A stretch of 64,000 nt of DNA from Burkholderia cenocepacia (GCF_014211915.1 NZ_CP060039.1:806001-870000); one strand, 5' to 3'. Counted from the first letter of the stretch, positions 46,340 through 56,609 are shown. The notes: a model not told the origin generated them from the sequence alone. Numbers and translations: made by a program.

Positions 46340-48553
46340 ATGAGCGTTACCACGTCGGGGTTGCAGTCGAAGTCGAGTCAGGGTGCGTCGAAACGTGCGG
46401 TGGAGCTGCTGAGCTCGATGCGTTTCGCGATCGCGTTGCTGGTGGTGCTGTCGATCGCGAGCATCATCGGCACGGTCCTGACCCAGGACGATCCGTATCC
46501 GAACTACGTGAACCAGTTCGGGCCGTTCTGGGCGGACATCTTCCGCTCGCTCAGCCTGTACACCGTGTACAGCGCGTGGTGGTTCATGCTGATCCTGATC
46601 TTCCTCGTCGTGTCGATCTCGCTGTGCGTGATCCGCAACGCGCCGAAGATGCTCGCCGATGCGAAGAGCTGGAAGGACAAGGTCCGCGAAGGCAGCCTGC
46701 GCGCATTCCACCACAAGGCCGAGTACACGGCATCCGGCACGCGCGCGAGCGTCGCGGCGACGCTCGCCACGTTCGTCACGAAGGCCGGCTACAAGCACGT
46801 CGTGCGTGAAACCGACGGCGCGACGCTGATTTCCGCGAAGCGCGGCGCGATGACCAAGTGGGGCTACATTTCCGCGCACCTCGCGATCGTCGTGATCTGT
46901 ATCGGCGGCCTGCTCGACAGCAACCTGCCGATCAAATTCCAGATGTGGATATTCGGCAAGAGCCCGGTCAACACGAGCGCGACGATCAGCGAGATTTCGC
47001 CCGACCATCGCCTCTCCGCGTCGAACCCGACGTTCCGCGGCTATGCGTGGGTGCCGGAGGGCCAGTTCGTGTCGACCGCGATCCTGAACCAGCCGAGCGG
47101 CTCGCTGATCCAGGATCTGCCGTTCTCGATCCAGCTCGACAAGTTCATCGTCGATTACTACACGACGGGCATGCCGAAGCTGTTCGCGAGCGACATCGTC
47201 GTGATCGATCGCGAGACCGGCCGGAAGATCCCGGCGCGAGTCGAGGTCAACAAGCCGTTCACGTACAAGGGCGTGTCGATCTACCAGTCGAGCTTCCAGG
47301 ACGGCGGCTCGCAGATGCAGATGACGGCCTATCCGATGACCGGCAGCCAGGCGGCGACCGTCCCGGTGAAGGGCACGATCGGCAGCTCGGCGCCACTGCA
47401 GGTTCCGGGCGCCGACGGCGACACGATCGAGTTCTCCGACTTCCGTGCGATCAACGTCGAGAACATGGCCGACGCGAAAGGCAAGCCGGACGTACGCGGC
47501 GTCGCGACGACCAGCTCGCTGAAGGAAGTGTTCGACGAGCGACTCGGCTCGGGCGCGAAGACGTCGAAGCCGACGCAGCTCCACAACATCGGCCCGTCGG
47601 TGCAGTACAAGATTCGCGGCAAGGATGGCCAGGCGCGCGAATTCAACAACTACATGCTGCCTGTCGACATGAATGGCGAGCGCGTGTTCCTCGCCGGCGT
47701 GCGCGCGAGCCCGAACGATCCGTTCCGCTACATGCGGATCCCGGCCGACAGCCAGGATTCGATCGGCGAATGGATGCGCCTGCGGGCCGCGCTCGAGGAC
47801 CCGGCGGTGCGTACCGAAGCCGCCGCACGCTTCGCGCAGCGCTCGCTGCCGGGCGACGCGTCGCTGCGCGGCCGTCTGCAGGACAGCGCCTCGAAGGTGC
47901 TGACCCTCTTTGCGGCGAGCGACGACAGCATCGGTCGCGGGGCGGACGGCCAGCCGGTCGGCGGCTTCCAGGCGGTGGCGACCTTCATCGACCGCTCGGT
48001 GCCGAAGGGCGAGCAGGAGAAGGCCGCGAGCCTGCTGCTGCGAATGCTCGAGGGCTCGATGTGGGAGGTTTGGCAGATTGCGCGCGAGCGTGCCGGCGAG
48101 CCGGCCGCGCAGCAGGGCACCGACACGATCCGCTTCGTGCAGAACGCGATCAACGCGCTATCCGACAGCTTCTTGTATGGATCGCCGGTCTATTTGCAGC
48201 TTGACTCATTCAAGCAGGTGCAAGCTTCGGTATTTCAGTTGACGCGCGCACCCGGCAAGAATCTGGTGTATCTTGGCAGCCTGCTGCTGGTCGCCGGCAT
48301 CTTCTCGATGTTCTACGTGCGCGAGCGGCGACTCTGGTTCTGGCTGAAGGACGCCGGTTCGGGCGTCGATGTGGTGATGGCAATGTCCACGGCCCGCAAG
48401 ACCTTCGATTTCGAGAAAGAATTCGTGCAGACGCGCGACGCGGCCGGCGCCGCCTTGCGCGCCGCACCTCGCGACGCCGCGCCCGCCGGTGCGGCTTCGA
48501 CGGCCCGCCCGCCTGCCGGCGGCGGTTCCGATTCCGAGAATTCCACCCGGTAA
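46340..48553 (+). CDS. resB: cytochrome c biogenesis protein ResB (system II)
   Basis: 737 aa. Together with CcsA it forms the system II synthase that moves haem out and attaches it to CxxCH apocytochromes. Spans visible near residues 28-48, 75-97 and 175-195, then a large periplasmic domain, and a last span near 635-655 (LVYLGSLLLVAGIFSMFYV). The early LLSSMRFAIALLVVLSIASI and IIGTVLTQDDPYPNYVNQFG match the family. The C-terminus is an Ala/Pro-rich tail. ccsA starts four bases after its stop. Confidence 0.93.
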   Translation: MSVTTSGLQSKSSQGASKRAVELLSSMRFAIALLVVLSIASIIGTVLTQDDPYPNYVNQFGPFWADIFRSLSLYTVYSAWWFMLILIFLVVSISLCVIRNAPKMLADAKSWKDKVREGSLRAFHHKAEYTASGTRASVAATLATFVTKAGYKHVVRETDGATLISAKRGAMTKWGYISAHLAIVVICIGGLLDSNLPIKFQMWIFGKSPVNTSATISEISPDHRLSASNPTFRGYAWVPEGQFVSTAILNQPSGSLIQDLPFSIQLDKFIVDYYTTGMPKLFASDIVVIDRETGRKIPARVEVNKPFTYKGVSIYQSSFQDGGSQMQMTAYPMTGSQAATVPVKGTIGSSAPLQVPGADGDTIEFSDFRAINVENMADAKGKPDVRGVATTSSLKEVFDERLGSGAKTSKPTQLHNIGPSVQYKIRGKDGQAREFNNYMLPVDMNGERVFLAGVRASPNDPFRYMRIPADSQDSIGEWMRLRAALEDPAVRTEAAARFAQRSLPGDASLRGRLQDSASKVLTLFAASDDSIGRGADGQPVGGFQAVATFIDRSVPKGEQEKAASLLLRMLEGSMWEVWQIARERAGEPAAQQGTDTIRFVQNAINALSDSFLYGSPVYLQLDSFKQVQASVFQLTRAPGKNLVYLGSLLLVAGIFSMFYVRERRLWFWLKDAGSGVDVVMAMSTARKTFDFEKEFVQTRDAAGAALRAAPRDAAPAGAASTARPPAGGGSDSENSTR

Positions 48554-48557
48554 CATC

Positions 48558-49748
48558 ATGGATCTCACGCAAGTTTCCTCTTCCCGTACGGCGTCGGCTC
48601 CGGCGCCGGCGTCGTCGCCGTTGTTCGATGAGCGGCCGTTCCTCGCACGCCTGTCGCTGTTCGACTGGCTGTTTGCCCTGGCGCTGGTGGCGGGCGCGGG
48701 TTATGCGCTCGTGCACTACAACGCGCACATGGATTATTACGACAAGGCGGTGATGATCGGCACCGTGCCGGCGCTCGTCGCGCTCGGCTGGCGCTGGAAG
48801 CCGGCGCGGCTGATGATGGCGTCGATCGCCGTGCTGTCGCTGCTGTCGATCCAGATCTACCAGGGCGATCTCGCCCGCGCCGATTCGGCGTTCTTCCTCA
48901 AGTACTTCCTGTCGAGCCAGTCGGCGATCCTGTGGATGAGCGCGTTGTTCGTGCTCGCGACGATCTTCTATTGGATCGGCCTGCTCGCGCGCTCCGAAAC
49001 GGGCGCCGCGATCGGCCAGAAGCTCACGTGGGTTGCCGTGCTGATGGGCTTCACGGGGCTGATGGTGCGCTGGTACGAGTCCTACCTGATCGGTGCGGAC
49101 GTCGGGCATATCCCCGTGTCGAACCTGTATGAAGTGTTCGTCCTGTTCAGCCTGATCACCGCGCTGCTTTATCTGTATTACGAGGGCCACTACGGCACGC
49201 GTTCGCTCGGCGCGTTCGTGCTGCTGGTCATCAGCGCGGCGGTCGGCTTTCTGATGTGGTACTCGGTCGCGCGCGATGCGCAGCAGATCCAGCCGCTCGT
49301 GCCGGCGCTGCAAAGCTGGTGGATGAAGATCCACGTGCCGGCGAACTTCATCGGCTACGGCAGCTTCGCGCTGTCGGCGATGGTGTCGGTCGCGTACCTG
49401 ATGAAGGAACGCGGCATCCTCGCCGATCGCCTGCCGACGCTCGAAGTGCTCGATGACGTGATGTACAAGTCGATCGCGGTCGGTTTCGCGTTCTTCACGA
49501 TCGCGACGATCCTCGGCGCGCTGTGGGCGGCCGAAGCGTGGGGCGGCTACTGGAGCTGGGACCCGAAGGAAACCTGGGCGCTGATCGTGTGGCTGAACTA
49601 CGCGGCGTGGCTGCACATGCGGCTGATGAAGGGCCTGCGCGGCGCGGTGGCCGCGTGGTGGGCGCTCACCGGCCTGCTGGTCACGACGTTCGCGTTCCTC
49701 GGCGTCAACATGTTCCTGTCCGGGCTGCACAGCTACGGCAAGCTGTAA
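48558..49748 (+). CDS. ccsA: cytochrome c biogenesis protein CcsA/CcsB (system II haem handling)
   Basis: 396 aa. An integral membrane partner of ResB; it presents haem at the periplasmic face. The tryptophan-rich WWD-type motif reads WGGYWSWDPKETWALIVWL near residue 330, with conserved histidines nearby (WLHMRL, SGLHSYGKL). About eight spans. The frame is open upstream to 48489, inside resB; the ATG at 48558 gives MDLTQVSSSR and a tight four-base gap. Many databases call this gene ccsB. A terminator follows at 49776. Confidence 0.93.
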   Translation: MDLTQVSSSRTASAPAPASSPLFDERPFLARLSLFDWLFALALVAGAGYALVHYNAHMDYYDKAVMIGTVPALVALGWRWKPARLMMASIAVLSLLSIQIYQGDLARADSAFFLKYFLSSQSAILWMSALFVLATIFYWIGLLARSETGAAIGQKLTWVAVLMGFTGLMVRWYESYLIGADVGHIPVSNLYEVFVLFSLITALLYLYYEGHYGTRSLGAFVLLVISAAVGFLMWYSVARDAQQIQPLVPALQSWWMKIHVPANFIGYGSFALSAMVSVAYLMKERGILADRLPTLEVLDDVMYKSIAVGFAFFTIATILGALWAAEAWGGYWSWDPKETWALIVWLNYAAWLHMRLMKGLRGAVAAWWALTGLLVTTFAFLGVNMFLSGLHSYGKL

Positions 49749-49775
49749 GATTTCCGTTGCTCGTCCGACTATCAG

Positions 49776-49812
49776 ACCGCCGGTGCACTGCGTGCCCGGC
49801 GGTTTTGTTTTG
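49776..49812 (+). terminator. resB-ccsA terminator
   Basis: ACCGCCGG and CCGGCGGT pair around a 12-base loop (with GCA/TGC possible inside), then TTTGTTTTG. Confidence 0.75.
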
Positions 49813-49907
49813 TAACGGGCGGGCGAGCCGGGCGTCGAACGGCGCGTGACGGGCCGGGTCGAACGCTGATGAAGCATGCGCGCCGCGCATGCGGGAGGAG
49901 CTGCACG

Positions 49908-50903
49908 ATGTGGATCAAACGCCCTTTGCGTAACGTACTGACCGGCGCGGATATCGCGTCGAGCGAGATCACGCCGCGCGCGGTATTCGAGAACCGGCGG
50001 CGCGTGTTGCAGGCCGCCGGCCTCGCGGCCGCGGGCGGCCTGTTCGGCACCAGCGGCACGGCGCTCGCCGCATATGCGTCGCCCGACTCGCGAGCGGCGA
50101 AGCTCGCGGCAAAGACCAATCCGAAATTCGTCGCCATCGACAAGGTGACGCCGTTCAAGGACATCACGTCCTACAACAACTTCTACGAATTCGGCACCGA
50201 CAAGAGCGACCCGGCGCAGAGCGCCGGCACGCTGCGGCCGCGCCCGTGGCGGGTGAGCGTCGAGGGCGAGGTCCAGCACCCGAAGGTGTTCGATCTCGAC
50301 GAGCTGCTGAAGCTCGCGCCGCTCGAGGAGCGCGTGTACCGGCTGCGCTGCGTCGAGGGTTGGTCGATGGTGATCCCGTGGATCGGCGTGCCGCTGTCCG
50401 AGCTGATCAAGCGCGTGCAGCCGACCGGCAACGCGAAATACGTGCAGTTCATCACGCTGGCCGATCCGTCGCAGATGCCCGGCCTGTCGACGCCGGTGCT
50501 CGACTGGCCGTATTCGGAAGGGCTGCGGATGGACGAGGCGATGAATCCGCTGACGCTGCTGACGATGGGCGTCTACGGGCAGGTGCTGCCGAACCAGAAT
50601 GGGGCGCCGGTGCGGATCGTCGTGCCGTGGAAGTACGGCTTCAAGAGTGCGAAGTCGCTCGTGAAGATCCGCCTCGTCGACAAGCAGCCGAAGACGAGCT
50701 GGAACACGTATGCGGCGAACGAGTACGGTTTTTATTCGAACGTGAACCCGAACGTCGATCATCCGCGCTGGAGCCAGGCCACCGAGCGGCGCATCGGCGA
50801 GGACGGCTTCTTCACGCCGAAGCGCAAGACGCTGATGTTCAACGGCTACGGCGATCTGGTCGCGTCGATGTATCAGGGCATGGACCTGAAGAGGAATTTC
50901 TGA
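49908..50903 (+). CDS. msrP: protein-methionine-sulfoxide reductase catalytic subunit MsrP
   Basis: 331 aa. A molybdopterin enzyme that repairs oxidised methionine in periplasmic proteins. A twin-arginine signal is visible: [10 protein letters not shown] followed by a hydrophobic stretch and ALAA near residue 50. The molybdenum-ligand cysteine is Cys148 in [23 protein letters not shown] precedes the ATG at 49908; the frame is open to 49869 but that start lacks a site. msrQ follows within a few bases. Confidence 0.95.
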   Translation: MWIKRPLRNVLTGADIASSEITPRAVFENRRRVLQAAGLAAAGGLFGTSGTALAAYASPDSRAAKLAAKTNPKFVAIDKVTPFKDITSYNNFYEFGTDKSDPAQSAGTLRPRPWRVSVEGEVQHPKVFDLDELLKLAPLEERVYRLRCVEGWSMVIPWIGVPLSELIKRVQPTGNAKYVQFITLADPSQMPGLSTPVLDWPYSEGLRMDEAMNPLTLLTMGVYGQVLPNQNGAPVRIVVPWKYGFKSAKSLVKIRLVDKQPKTSWNTYAANEYGFYSNVNPNVDHPRWSQATERRIGEDGFFTPKRKTLMFNGYGDLVASMYQGMDLKRNF

Positions 50904-50905
50904 GC

Positions 50906-51610
50906 GTGACCGTGAGAAACGACATGCCTCCTTCGACGCTCACGCCTGCGCGTGCCGCCAGCACCGGGCCGGCCGCGCGAGGGGCGCGCGCGGGAGGGAG
51001 CCGGCCCGCCGCGCCGCGCTGGCTCGCACCGGCCAAGGTGCTGGTGTTCGCGGCCGGCCTCTATCCGCTCGCGCGCCTCGTGCTGTTCGGGCTGACCGAC
51101 CGGCTCGGTGCAAACCCGATCGAGTTCATCACGCGCTCGACGGGCCTGTGGACGCTCGTCCTGTTGTGCGTCACGCTTGCCGTCACGCCGGTCAGGCGCA
51201 TGACGGGTTTCGCGCCGCTGTTGCGCTTTCGCCGGATGATCGGGCTGTTCGCGTTCTTTTACGCGACGCTGCATTTCACGACCTACCTGTGGTTCGACAA
51301 GTGGTTCGACGTCGTCGCGATCCTGAAGGACGTCGGCAAGCGCCCGTTCATCACGGTCGGCTTCGCTGCGTTCGTGCTGCTGATCCCGCTTGCCGCGACG
51401 TCGCCGCGCGCGATGGTGCGCCGACTCGGTCGGCACTGGGCGACGCTGCACAGCGCCATCTATGCGATCGCGCTATTCGGCGTGCTGCACTTCTGGTGGA
51501 TGCGCGCCGGCAAGCACAACCTCGCGCAGCCGAAGTTCTACGCGGCGATCGTCGCCGTGCTGCTCGGCTGGCGGCTGGTTGCGTGGGGATGGCGGCGCGT
51601 GCGCGCGTGA
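50906..51610 (+). CDS. msrQ: haem-binding membrane subunit MsrQ
   Basis: About 234 aa from a GTG start. MsrQ is the inner-membrane b-haem protein that passes electrons to MsrP. Six or so spans; conserved pieces: RSTGLWTLVLLCVTLAVTPV, RRMIGLFAFFYATLHFTTYL and LHSAIYAIALFGVLHFWWM, with the histidines expected for haem. The start is uncertain: GTG at 50906 (GAGGA ten bases upstream), GTG at 50912, or ATG at 50924. It ends by converging on lptM. Confidence 0.92.
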   Translation: MTVRNDMPPSTLTPARAASTGPAARGARAGGSRPAAPRWLAPAKVLVFAAGLYPLARLVLFGLTDRLGANPIEFITRSTGLWTLVLLCVTLAVTPVRRMTGFAPLLRFRRMIGLFAFFYATLHFTTYLWFDKWFDVVAILKDVGKRPFITVGFAAFVLLIPLAATSPRAMVRRLGRHWATLHSAIYAIALFGVLHFWWMRAGKHNLAQPKFYAAIVAVLLGWRLVAWGWRRVRA

Positions 51611-51633
51611 CGGCGCGGCCCGGAAAAACGCCC

Positions 51634-51672
51634 TGGAAAAACAAAAGGCGATGACCGGGAAGTCATCGCCTC
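51634..51672 (-). terminator. terminator of lptM (minus strand)
   Basis: A perfect 10-bp stem AGGCGATGAC/GTCATCGCCT with a six-base loop. On the minus strand it is followed by TTTGTTTTT, so it ends lptM; it may also stop msrQ transcripts weakly. Confidence 0.8.
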
Positions 51673-51704
51673 GTTTCGCGCGCCGCGCGGGCGGCTTCGC
51701 GTCG

Positions 51705-51983
51705 TTACTTCGTGGCGGTCGGGCCCGATGCCGGAGCGGGCGGGGTCGAGGCGCTGCTCGACAGCTCGGGCGACAGCATGAGCGGCGAGCCGGACGTATC
51801 GGGCGTCTCGTCGGACGACGCGTTTTCGTCGGTCGGTTTCACATCCGATGGCGGCGTGTTCTGCGGCTGGATCGGCTTGGGCATCGGAGGCACGGTGGGC
51901 AGATAGAGCGCGCCGCTTTGACCGCAGCCGGCAAGAATCGCCAAAGCCGCTACAATCGCGCTCATCCGGAAAACGACTCGCAT
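51705..51983 (-). CDS. lptM: LptM-type lipoprotein (LPS translocon maturation, formerly YifL)
   Basis: 92 aa. MRVVFRMSAIVAALAILAGC is a lipoprotein signal with lipobox LAGC. After the cysteine comes the short GQSGALYLPTVPP segment typical of LptM, which in E. coli helps LptD fold by mimicking LPS. The remainder is a Pro/Ser/Thr-rich, probably disordered tail. The open frame reaches back to 52232 inside cyaY, but that part is a shadow. It is divergent from cyaY with a 36-base gap, whereas E. coli has both near dapF. Confidence 0.88.
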   Translation of the reverse strand: MRVVFRMSAIVAALAILAGCGQSGALYLPTVPPMPKPIQPQNTPPSDVKPTDENASSDETPDTSGSPLMLSPELSSSASTPPAPASGPTATK

Positions 51984-52004
51984 GATCGTCCCTGAACAAT
52001 TTAA

Positions 52005-52346
<342 letters not shown>

Positions 52347-52381
52347 CGGCCGGGGCGCGGCGCTCCGCGCGTCGTGCCCAA

Positions 52382-52410
52382 AGAAAAAGCGCCCCGCGGG
52401 GCGCTTTTTT
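52382..52410. terminator. bidirectional terminator between cyaY and mrcA
   Basis: AAAAAGCGCCCC / GGGGCGCTTTTTT around a short CGC loop; T runs on both strands, so it fits the convergent cyaY (plus) and mrcA (minus). Confidence 0.9.
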
Positions 52411-52427
52411 CATGGCCGGGCCGGGCG

Positions 52428-54821
52428 TCAGTGGCCGCGGAACAGGTTCATGATGTCCTGCTTTTCCTGCTCGTCGACGTGCGGCACGGCCTCGTCGACG
52501 TTCTGCGCGGCCGGCGCCTGCGGCACGCCGACCGTCGACACGAAGCCGTGCCCCGGCGTGAATTCGGTGAAGTACAGTTCGCCGCCGAGCGATTCGACAC
52601 CGTCCGGCACCGTCGGCTTGAACTCGGGCACGCCCTTCAGCGCCGCACCCATGTACTCGATCCAGACCGGCAGCGACAGGCCGCCGCCGGTTTCGCGATC
52701 GCCGAGGCTGCGCGGATTGTCGTAGCCGATCCACGCGATTGCGGCGAGCGTGTGCTGGTAGCCGGCGAACCACGCGTCGTGCGAGTCGTTCGTCGTGCCG
52801 GTCTTGCCCGCGAGGTCGGTGCGCTTGAGCACGTTGGTCCGGGCACCCGTGCCGCGCTGCGCGACACTCTGCAGCAGGCTGTTCATCACATAGGCATTGC
52901 GTGCGTCGATCGCGCGCGGCGCATTCTGCTCCGCGACGAGCGGCTGCGCGCGCGCGACGATCGCGCCGTTCGGATCGGTGACCTCGGCGATCAGGTACGG
53001 ATTGACGCGATAGCCGCCGTTCGCGAAGACCGAGTACGCGCCGGCCATCTGCAGCGGCGTGACCTGGCCGGCGCCGAGCGCCATCGGCAGGTAGGCCGGA
53101 TGGCGATCGGCGTCGAAGCCGAAGCGCGTGATGTATTGCTGCGCGTATTTCGTGCCGATGTTGTTGAGAATCCGGATCGATACGAGGTTGCGCGAGCGCT
53201 GCAGCGCGGTGCGCATCGACATCGGGCCCTCGAAGCCGCCGCCGTAGTTCTTCGGCTCCCACGGCTGGCCGCCCGTTTCCGCGGCGCTGAAATACAGCGG
53301 GCCGTCGTTGATCACGGTCGCCGGCCCGAGGCCCTTGTCGAGCGACGCCGAGTAGATGAACGGCTTGAACGACGAACCCGGTTGCCGCCACGCCTGCGTG
53401 ACGTGGTTGAACTTGTTCTTGTTGTAGTCGAAGCCGCCGACGAGCGAGCGGATCGCCCCGTCCTGCGGGACGATCGACAGGAACGCGCCTTCGACCTGCG
53501 GCAACTGCGTGATCGACCATTTGCCGGCGTCGTTCTTCACGACGCGGACGATCGCGCCGGGGCGGATGCGGCGGTTCGGCTGCGCGTTGGCCGACAGCGC
53601 GCCCGACGCGAAGCGCAGGTTGTCGCCCTCGATCGTCGCCGTGCTGCCGTCGATGAACGCCACCGTGATCTGGCGCGGGCTCGCGGCCGTCACGACCGCG
53701 GCGATCAGCTCGCCGTTGTCGGGATGCTCGAGCAGCGCGTCGTCGATCGCCTGTTCGCGATCGTCGGCGCCGGCCGGCAGCTCGATGAAGCCTTCCGGCC
53801 CGCGATAGCCGTGGCGGCGCTCGTAATCCATGATGCCCTTGCGCAGCGCGGTGTACGCGACCTGCTGGTCCGCGGAATCGATCGTCGTGACGACGTTGAA
53901 GCCGCGCGTGTAGGTTTCCTCGCGATACTGCGCGTACATCATCTGTCTGACCATTTCCGCGACGTACTCGGCGTGCACGCTGAAATCGCGGCCCGGCCCC
54001 TTGACGACGAGCGGCTGCGCGGCGGCTTCGTCGTACTGTTCGCGCGTGATGAAGTTCAGCTCGAGCATCCGCTGGAGGATGTATTCCTGGCGCACCTTCG
54101 CGCGCTTCGGGTTGACGACCGGGTTATACGCGGACGGCGCCTTCGGCAGCCCCGCGAGCATCGCGGCTTCCGCGAGCGTGATGTCCTTCAGGTCCTTGCC
54201 GAAATAGACCCGCGCGGCGCTCGCGAAGCCGTACGCGCGCTGGCCGAGATAGATCTGATTCATGTAGACCTCGAGAATCTGATCCTTCGTCAGCGCGCGC
54301 TCGATCCGGTACGCGAGCAGCATCTCGTAGATCTTGCGCGTGTAGGTCTTCTCGCTCGACAGGAAGAAGTTGCGCGCCACCTGCATCGTGATCGTGCTCG
54401 CCCCCTGCGACGCGTGGCCGTTCGTCAGCGCGACGAAGCCGGCGCGGATGATGCCGGTGAGGTCGACGCCGCCGTGATCGTAGAAGCGCGCGTCCTCGAT
54501 CGCGAGAATCGCCTTCTTCAGCGAGTCGGGCACGTCCTTGAAATGGACGACGTCGCGGCGCTCCTCGCCGAATTCGCCGATCAGCACGTGATCGGACGTA
54601 TAGATGCGCAGCGGCACCTTCGGGCGGTAGTCGGTCAGCGCGTCGAGCGACGGCATGTTCGGCCAGGCCACGACGAGCGCGTAGCCGAGCACGAGGCCGC
54701 CGGCCACGACGAGGGCCACGCACATCGCGGCGAAGCCGAGCAGGACTTTTTGCCACCAGGGCCGCTTCTTCGGCTCCGGGGCGGGAGGCGGGGACGTAGG
54801 AGTCGTGGATTGCATAGGCAT
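52428..54821 (-). CDS. mrcA: penicillin-binding protein 1A (bifunctional peptidoglycan synthase)
   Basis: About 797 aa. Class A PBP of the inner membrane: polymerises glycan strands and cross-links peptides. One N-terminal span (VLLGFAAMCVALVVAGGLVL). The glycosyltransferase domain has EDARFYDHGGVDLTGIIRA, GASTITMQVARNFFLS and the ILEVYMNQIYLGQRAYG block. The transpeptidase domain has SSFK with the nucleophile serine near residue 483, SRN, and KTGTTND. Starts at 54821 or 54815 are both possible; the longer open frame to 54980 lacks support. Divergent from the pilM operon, as ponA is beside the pil/com genes in many proteobacteria. Confidence 0.95.
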   Translation of the reverse strand: MPMQSTTPTSPPPAPEPKKRPWWQKVLLGFAAMCVALVVAGGLVLGYALVVAWPNMPSLDALTDYRPKVPLRIYTSDHVLIGEFGEERRDVVHFKDVPDSLKKAILAIEDARFYDHGGVDLTGIIRAGFVALTNGHASQGASTITMQVARNFFLSSEKTYTRKIYEMLLAYRIERALTKDQILEVYMNQIYLGQRAYGFASAARVYFGKDLKDITLAEAAMLAGLPKAPSAYNPVVNPKRAKVRQEYILQRMLELNFITREQYDEAAAQPLVVKGPGRDFSVHAEYVAEMVRQMMYAQYREETYTRGFNVVTTIDSADQQVAYTALRKGIMDYERRHGYRGPEGFIELPAGADDREQAIDDALLEHPDNGELIAAVVTAASPRQITVAFIDGSTATIEGDNLRFASGALSANAQPNRRIRPGAIVRVVKNDAGKWSITQLPQVEGAFLSIVPQDGAIRSLVGGFDYNKNKFNHVTQAWRQPGSSFKPFIYSASLDKGLGPATVINDGPLYFSAAETGGQPWEPKNYGGGFEGPMSMRTALQRSRNLVSIRILNNIGTKYAQQYITRFGFDADRHPAYLPMALGAGQVTPLQMAGAYSVFANGGYRVNPYLIAEVTDPNGAIVARAQPLVAEQNAPRAIDARNAYVMNSLLQSVAQRGTGARTNVLKRTDLAGKTGTTNDSHDAWFAGYQHTLAAIAWIGYDNPRSLGDRETGGGLSLPVWIEYMGAALKGVPEFKPTVPDGVESLGGELYFTEFTPGHGFVSTVGVPQAPAAQNVDEAVPHVDEQEKQDIMNLFRGH

Positions 54822-55041
54822 ACCGGAAAACAGTCCCGCGATTATAGCTGCCCGGTAAGACCGGTCCTGACGCGGGGGCCGCCCGTCGGAAAGCCGCGGT
54901 CGGCGTGCCGTCAGCATAAATCCGTGCGCGGCCGCCGCGAGCAGATGCTGGCCGTTTGGCCGACTGTCGGCCGCACGCATCGCTTTGCAGAATCAGGTCT
55001 CGGAAACGCGGCGTGGGTCGCGACGATCTCGGGAGGCTGGG

Positions 55042-55965
55042 ATGGCAGGACGATGGGTGGCACGGTTTGCACAGGGCAGGCACCGGTCGACGGGAATCGA
55101 CGTCGGTGCGCACGAGGTGAGGGTGGCCGTGGTGAGCCGGCGCGGCAAGTGCGCGAATGTGCGCGTCGAGGGGCTCGAGCGGGAGCCGGTCGGGTTGGCG
55201 GGCGGGCCGGAAGACGCGCGTTGGGCAGCCGTCGCGCGGTCGCTGGCGGCCGCCGTGTCGCGGCTATCGGCGTCCGATGTGCAGTGCGACGTGCGCGGCG
55301 TGATGGCGCTGCACGATGACGAGATGCGTACCGCGACGCTCGATCTGGCCGGGCGCGGCGACATCCCGGACGCCGCGCGGCAAGCGGCCGAACGCATTTC
55401 GGGGCTGGCGCCGGATAGTCTGGCGTTCGACTGGCGGCATTACGGCGGCGTACGGTCCGGCGAGATCGCGGTGGCGGTGGCGCCGCTGGCGCTGCTCGAA
55501 CGGCGGATCGACGTGGCCGCCCAGGCCGGTATCGACCTGACGGTGATCGACGGCGAGTCGGTTGCCGTGCTGCGCGCGCTGCGCTATGCCGCGCAGTTCG
55601 AACTCGACGCGCAGGGTGCCTACGCCGTGCTGTGGTTCTATGACGCGGGCGTGCGCGGCTGGCGCATCGAGGGCCGGTCGGCTGTCCCGGTGCTCACGCT
55701 GTCCGGCACGTTGCCGGAAGCGCTTCCCGATGCATTGCGTCGGCGCGTGCTCGGAGCCGTGGGTTGCGTATTCGTCGCCGGGGACGAGCGATGTATCGCC
55801 CGCTTCGACACGTCCGTCGCCGAGATTGGCGATGTGCTCGGCACGGCGGTGGTGCCGTTCGACTGCACGGGGTGGGACGGCCAGCCGTGCGCGCGCGCCG
55901 GCATGCCGGGCGGCCCGGCGTTTGCCGTCGCATTCGGGCTGGCGTTGCGCGGGGTGTGGGAGTGA
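55042..55965 (+). CDS. pilM: PilM-like type IV pilus assembly ATPase-fold protein
   Basis: 307 aa. PilM is a cytoplasmic actin-like protein that binds the N-terminus of PilN at the inner membrane. STGIDVGAHEVRVAVVSRRG is the first nucleotide-binding strand pair; VIDGESVAVLRALRYAAQFE and the C-terminal FAVAFGLALRGV follow. The sequence is divergent from the usual PilM, so the assignment leans on its position before pilN, pilO and pilQ. GGGAGG six bases before the ATG at 55042 favours it over an upstream in-frame start at 54985. It overlaps pilN by one base. Confidence 0.8.
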   Translation: MAGRWVARFAQGRHRSTGIDVGAHEVRVAVVSRRGKCANVRVEGLEREPVGLAGGPEDARWAAVARSLAAAVSRLSASDVQCDVRGVMALHDDEMRTATLDLAGRGDIPDAARQAAERISGLAPDSLAFDWRHYGGVRSGEIAVAVAPLALLERRIDVAAQAGIDLTVIDGESVAVLRALRYAAQFELDAQGAYAVLWFYDAGVRGWRIEGRSAVPVLTLSGTLPEALPDALRRRVLGAVGCVFVAGDERCIARFDTSVAEIGDVLGTAVVPFDCTGWDGQPCARAGMPGGPAFAVAFGLALRGVWE

Positions 55966-56609
55966 TGGCCGGTCACGTGGCGGCGAGCGGGGCCGCGGCG
56001 GTTGCGCCCGGGCAGGCGGTACTCGGCGACTTCAACCTGCTGCCGTACCGCGAGCGATTGGCGCAGGCGTTGCGGCGTCGCCGGGTCGCGCAGTGCGGTG
56101 TCGCGGTCCTGCTCGGCGTGCTCGGCGCGGGCCTGTGGACGGGCGCTGCCGGGTTGTCGCGGTGGCGGGTGGACGCCGAGCGTGCCGGTGTGGAGACGCG
56201 GCTGCGGCAGTTGCAGCCGCAGGTGGCGGCTGCGACACGCGCCGCCAATGCCGCTGCCGCCGTCGCGCAGCGCGACGCGCAAGCGGCTGCGCTGGCCGCG
56301 CCCTACCGGCGCGTGGCGGGGTTGCTCGCGACCCTCACGCAGGTGCGCGCCGATCATATCCGGCTCGACGCGCTGCGCATGACGTCGACCGGCGCCGTGC
56401 TCGATGCCCGTGCCGCGAGCTACCGGGCGGCTGCGCGATGGCTCGCCGCGATGGCGCGCGAGCAGCGCGACTGGCGGATCGATATAGAGATGTTGAAGCC
56501 TGCCTCGGACGCGCCGGCTGCCACGGCCGGAATGCCGTTCCGGTTCTCGGTGCAGTTGCGCTGGCACGACGCGATGTCGTCGCGGACGGTGTCGGGAGGT
56601 GGAGCATGA
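55965..56609 (+). CDS. pilN: PilN-like type IV pilus assembly protein
   Basis: 214 aa. An inner-membrane protein linking PilM to PilO. The PilM-binding motif is LGDFNLLPYRERLAQ near residue 22, followed by a span (CGVAVLLGVLGAGLW) and a coiled, Ala/Arg-rich periplasmic part (about 75-130) with a small ferredoxin-like domain at the end. The start shares bases with the pilM stop (TGATG), and the end overlaps the next gene by four bases (ATGA). An open frame extends upstream inside pilM but is not part of the gene. Confidence 0.82.
   Translation: MAGHVAASGAAAVAPGQAVLGDFNLLPYRERLAQALRRRRVAQCGVAVLLGVLGAGLWTGAAGLSRWRVDAERAGVETRLRQLQPQVAAATRAANAAAAVAQRDAQAAALAAPYRRVAGLLATLTQVRADHIRLDALRMTSTGAVLDARAASYRAAARWLAAMAREQRDWRIDIEMLKPASDAPAATAGMPFRFSVQLRWHDAMSSRTVSGGGA

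Noticed and set aside
52374..55319. A 981-codon plus-strand frame opposite mrcA
   Set aside because: It is a shadow of the mrcA coding sequence; it runs through a terminator and reads as Arg/Asp/Val-rich nonsense. mrcA on the other strand has all penicillin-binding motifs.
55562..56605. Upstream extension of the pilO frame through pilM and pilN
   Set aside because: It overlaps two real genes in another frame; the ATGA overlap at 56606 gives a natural start.
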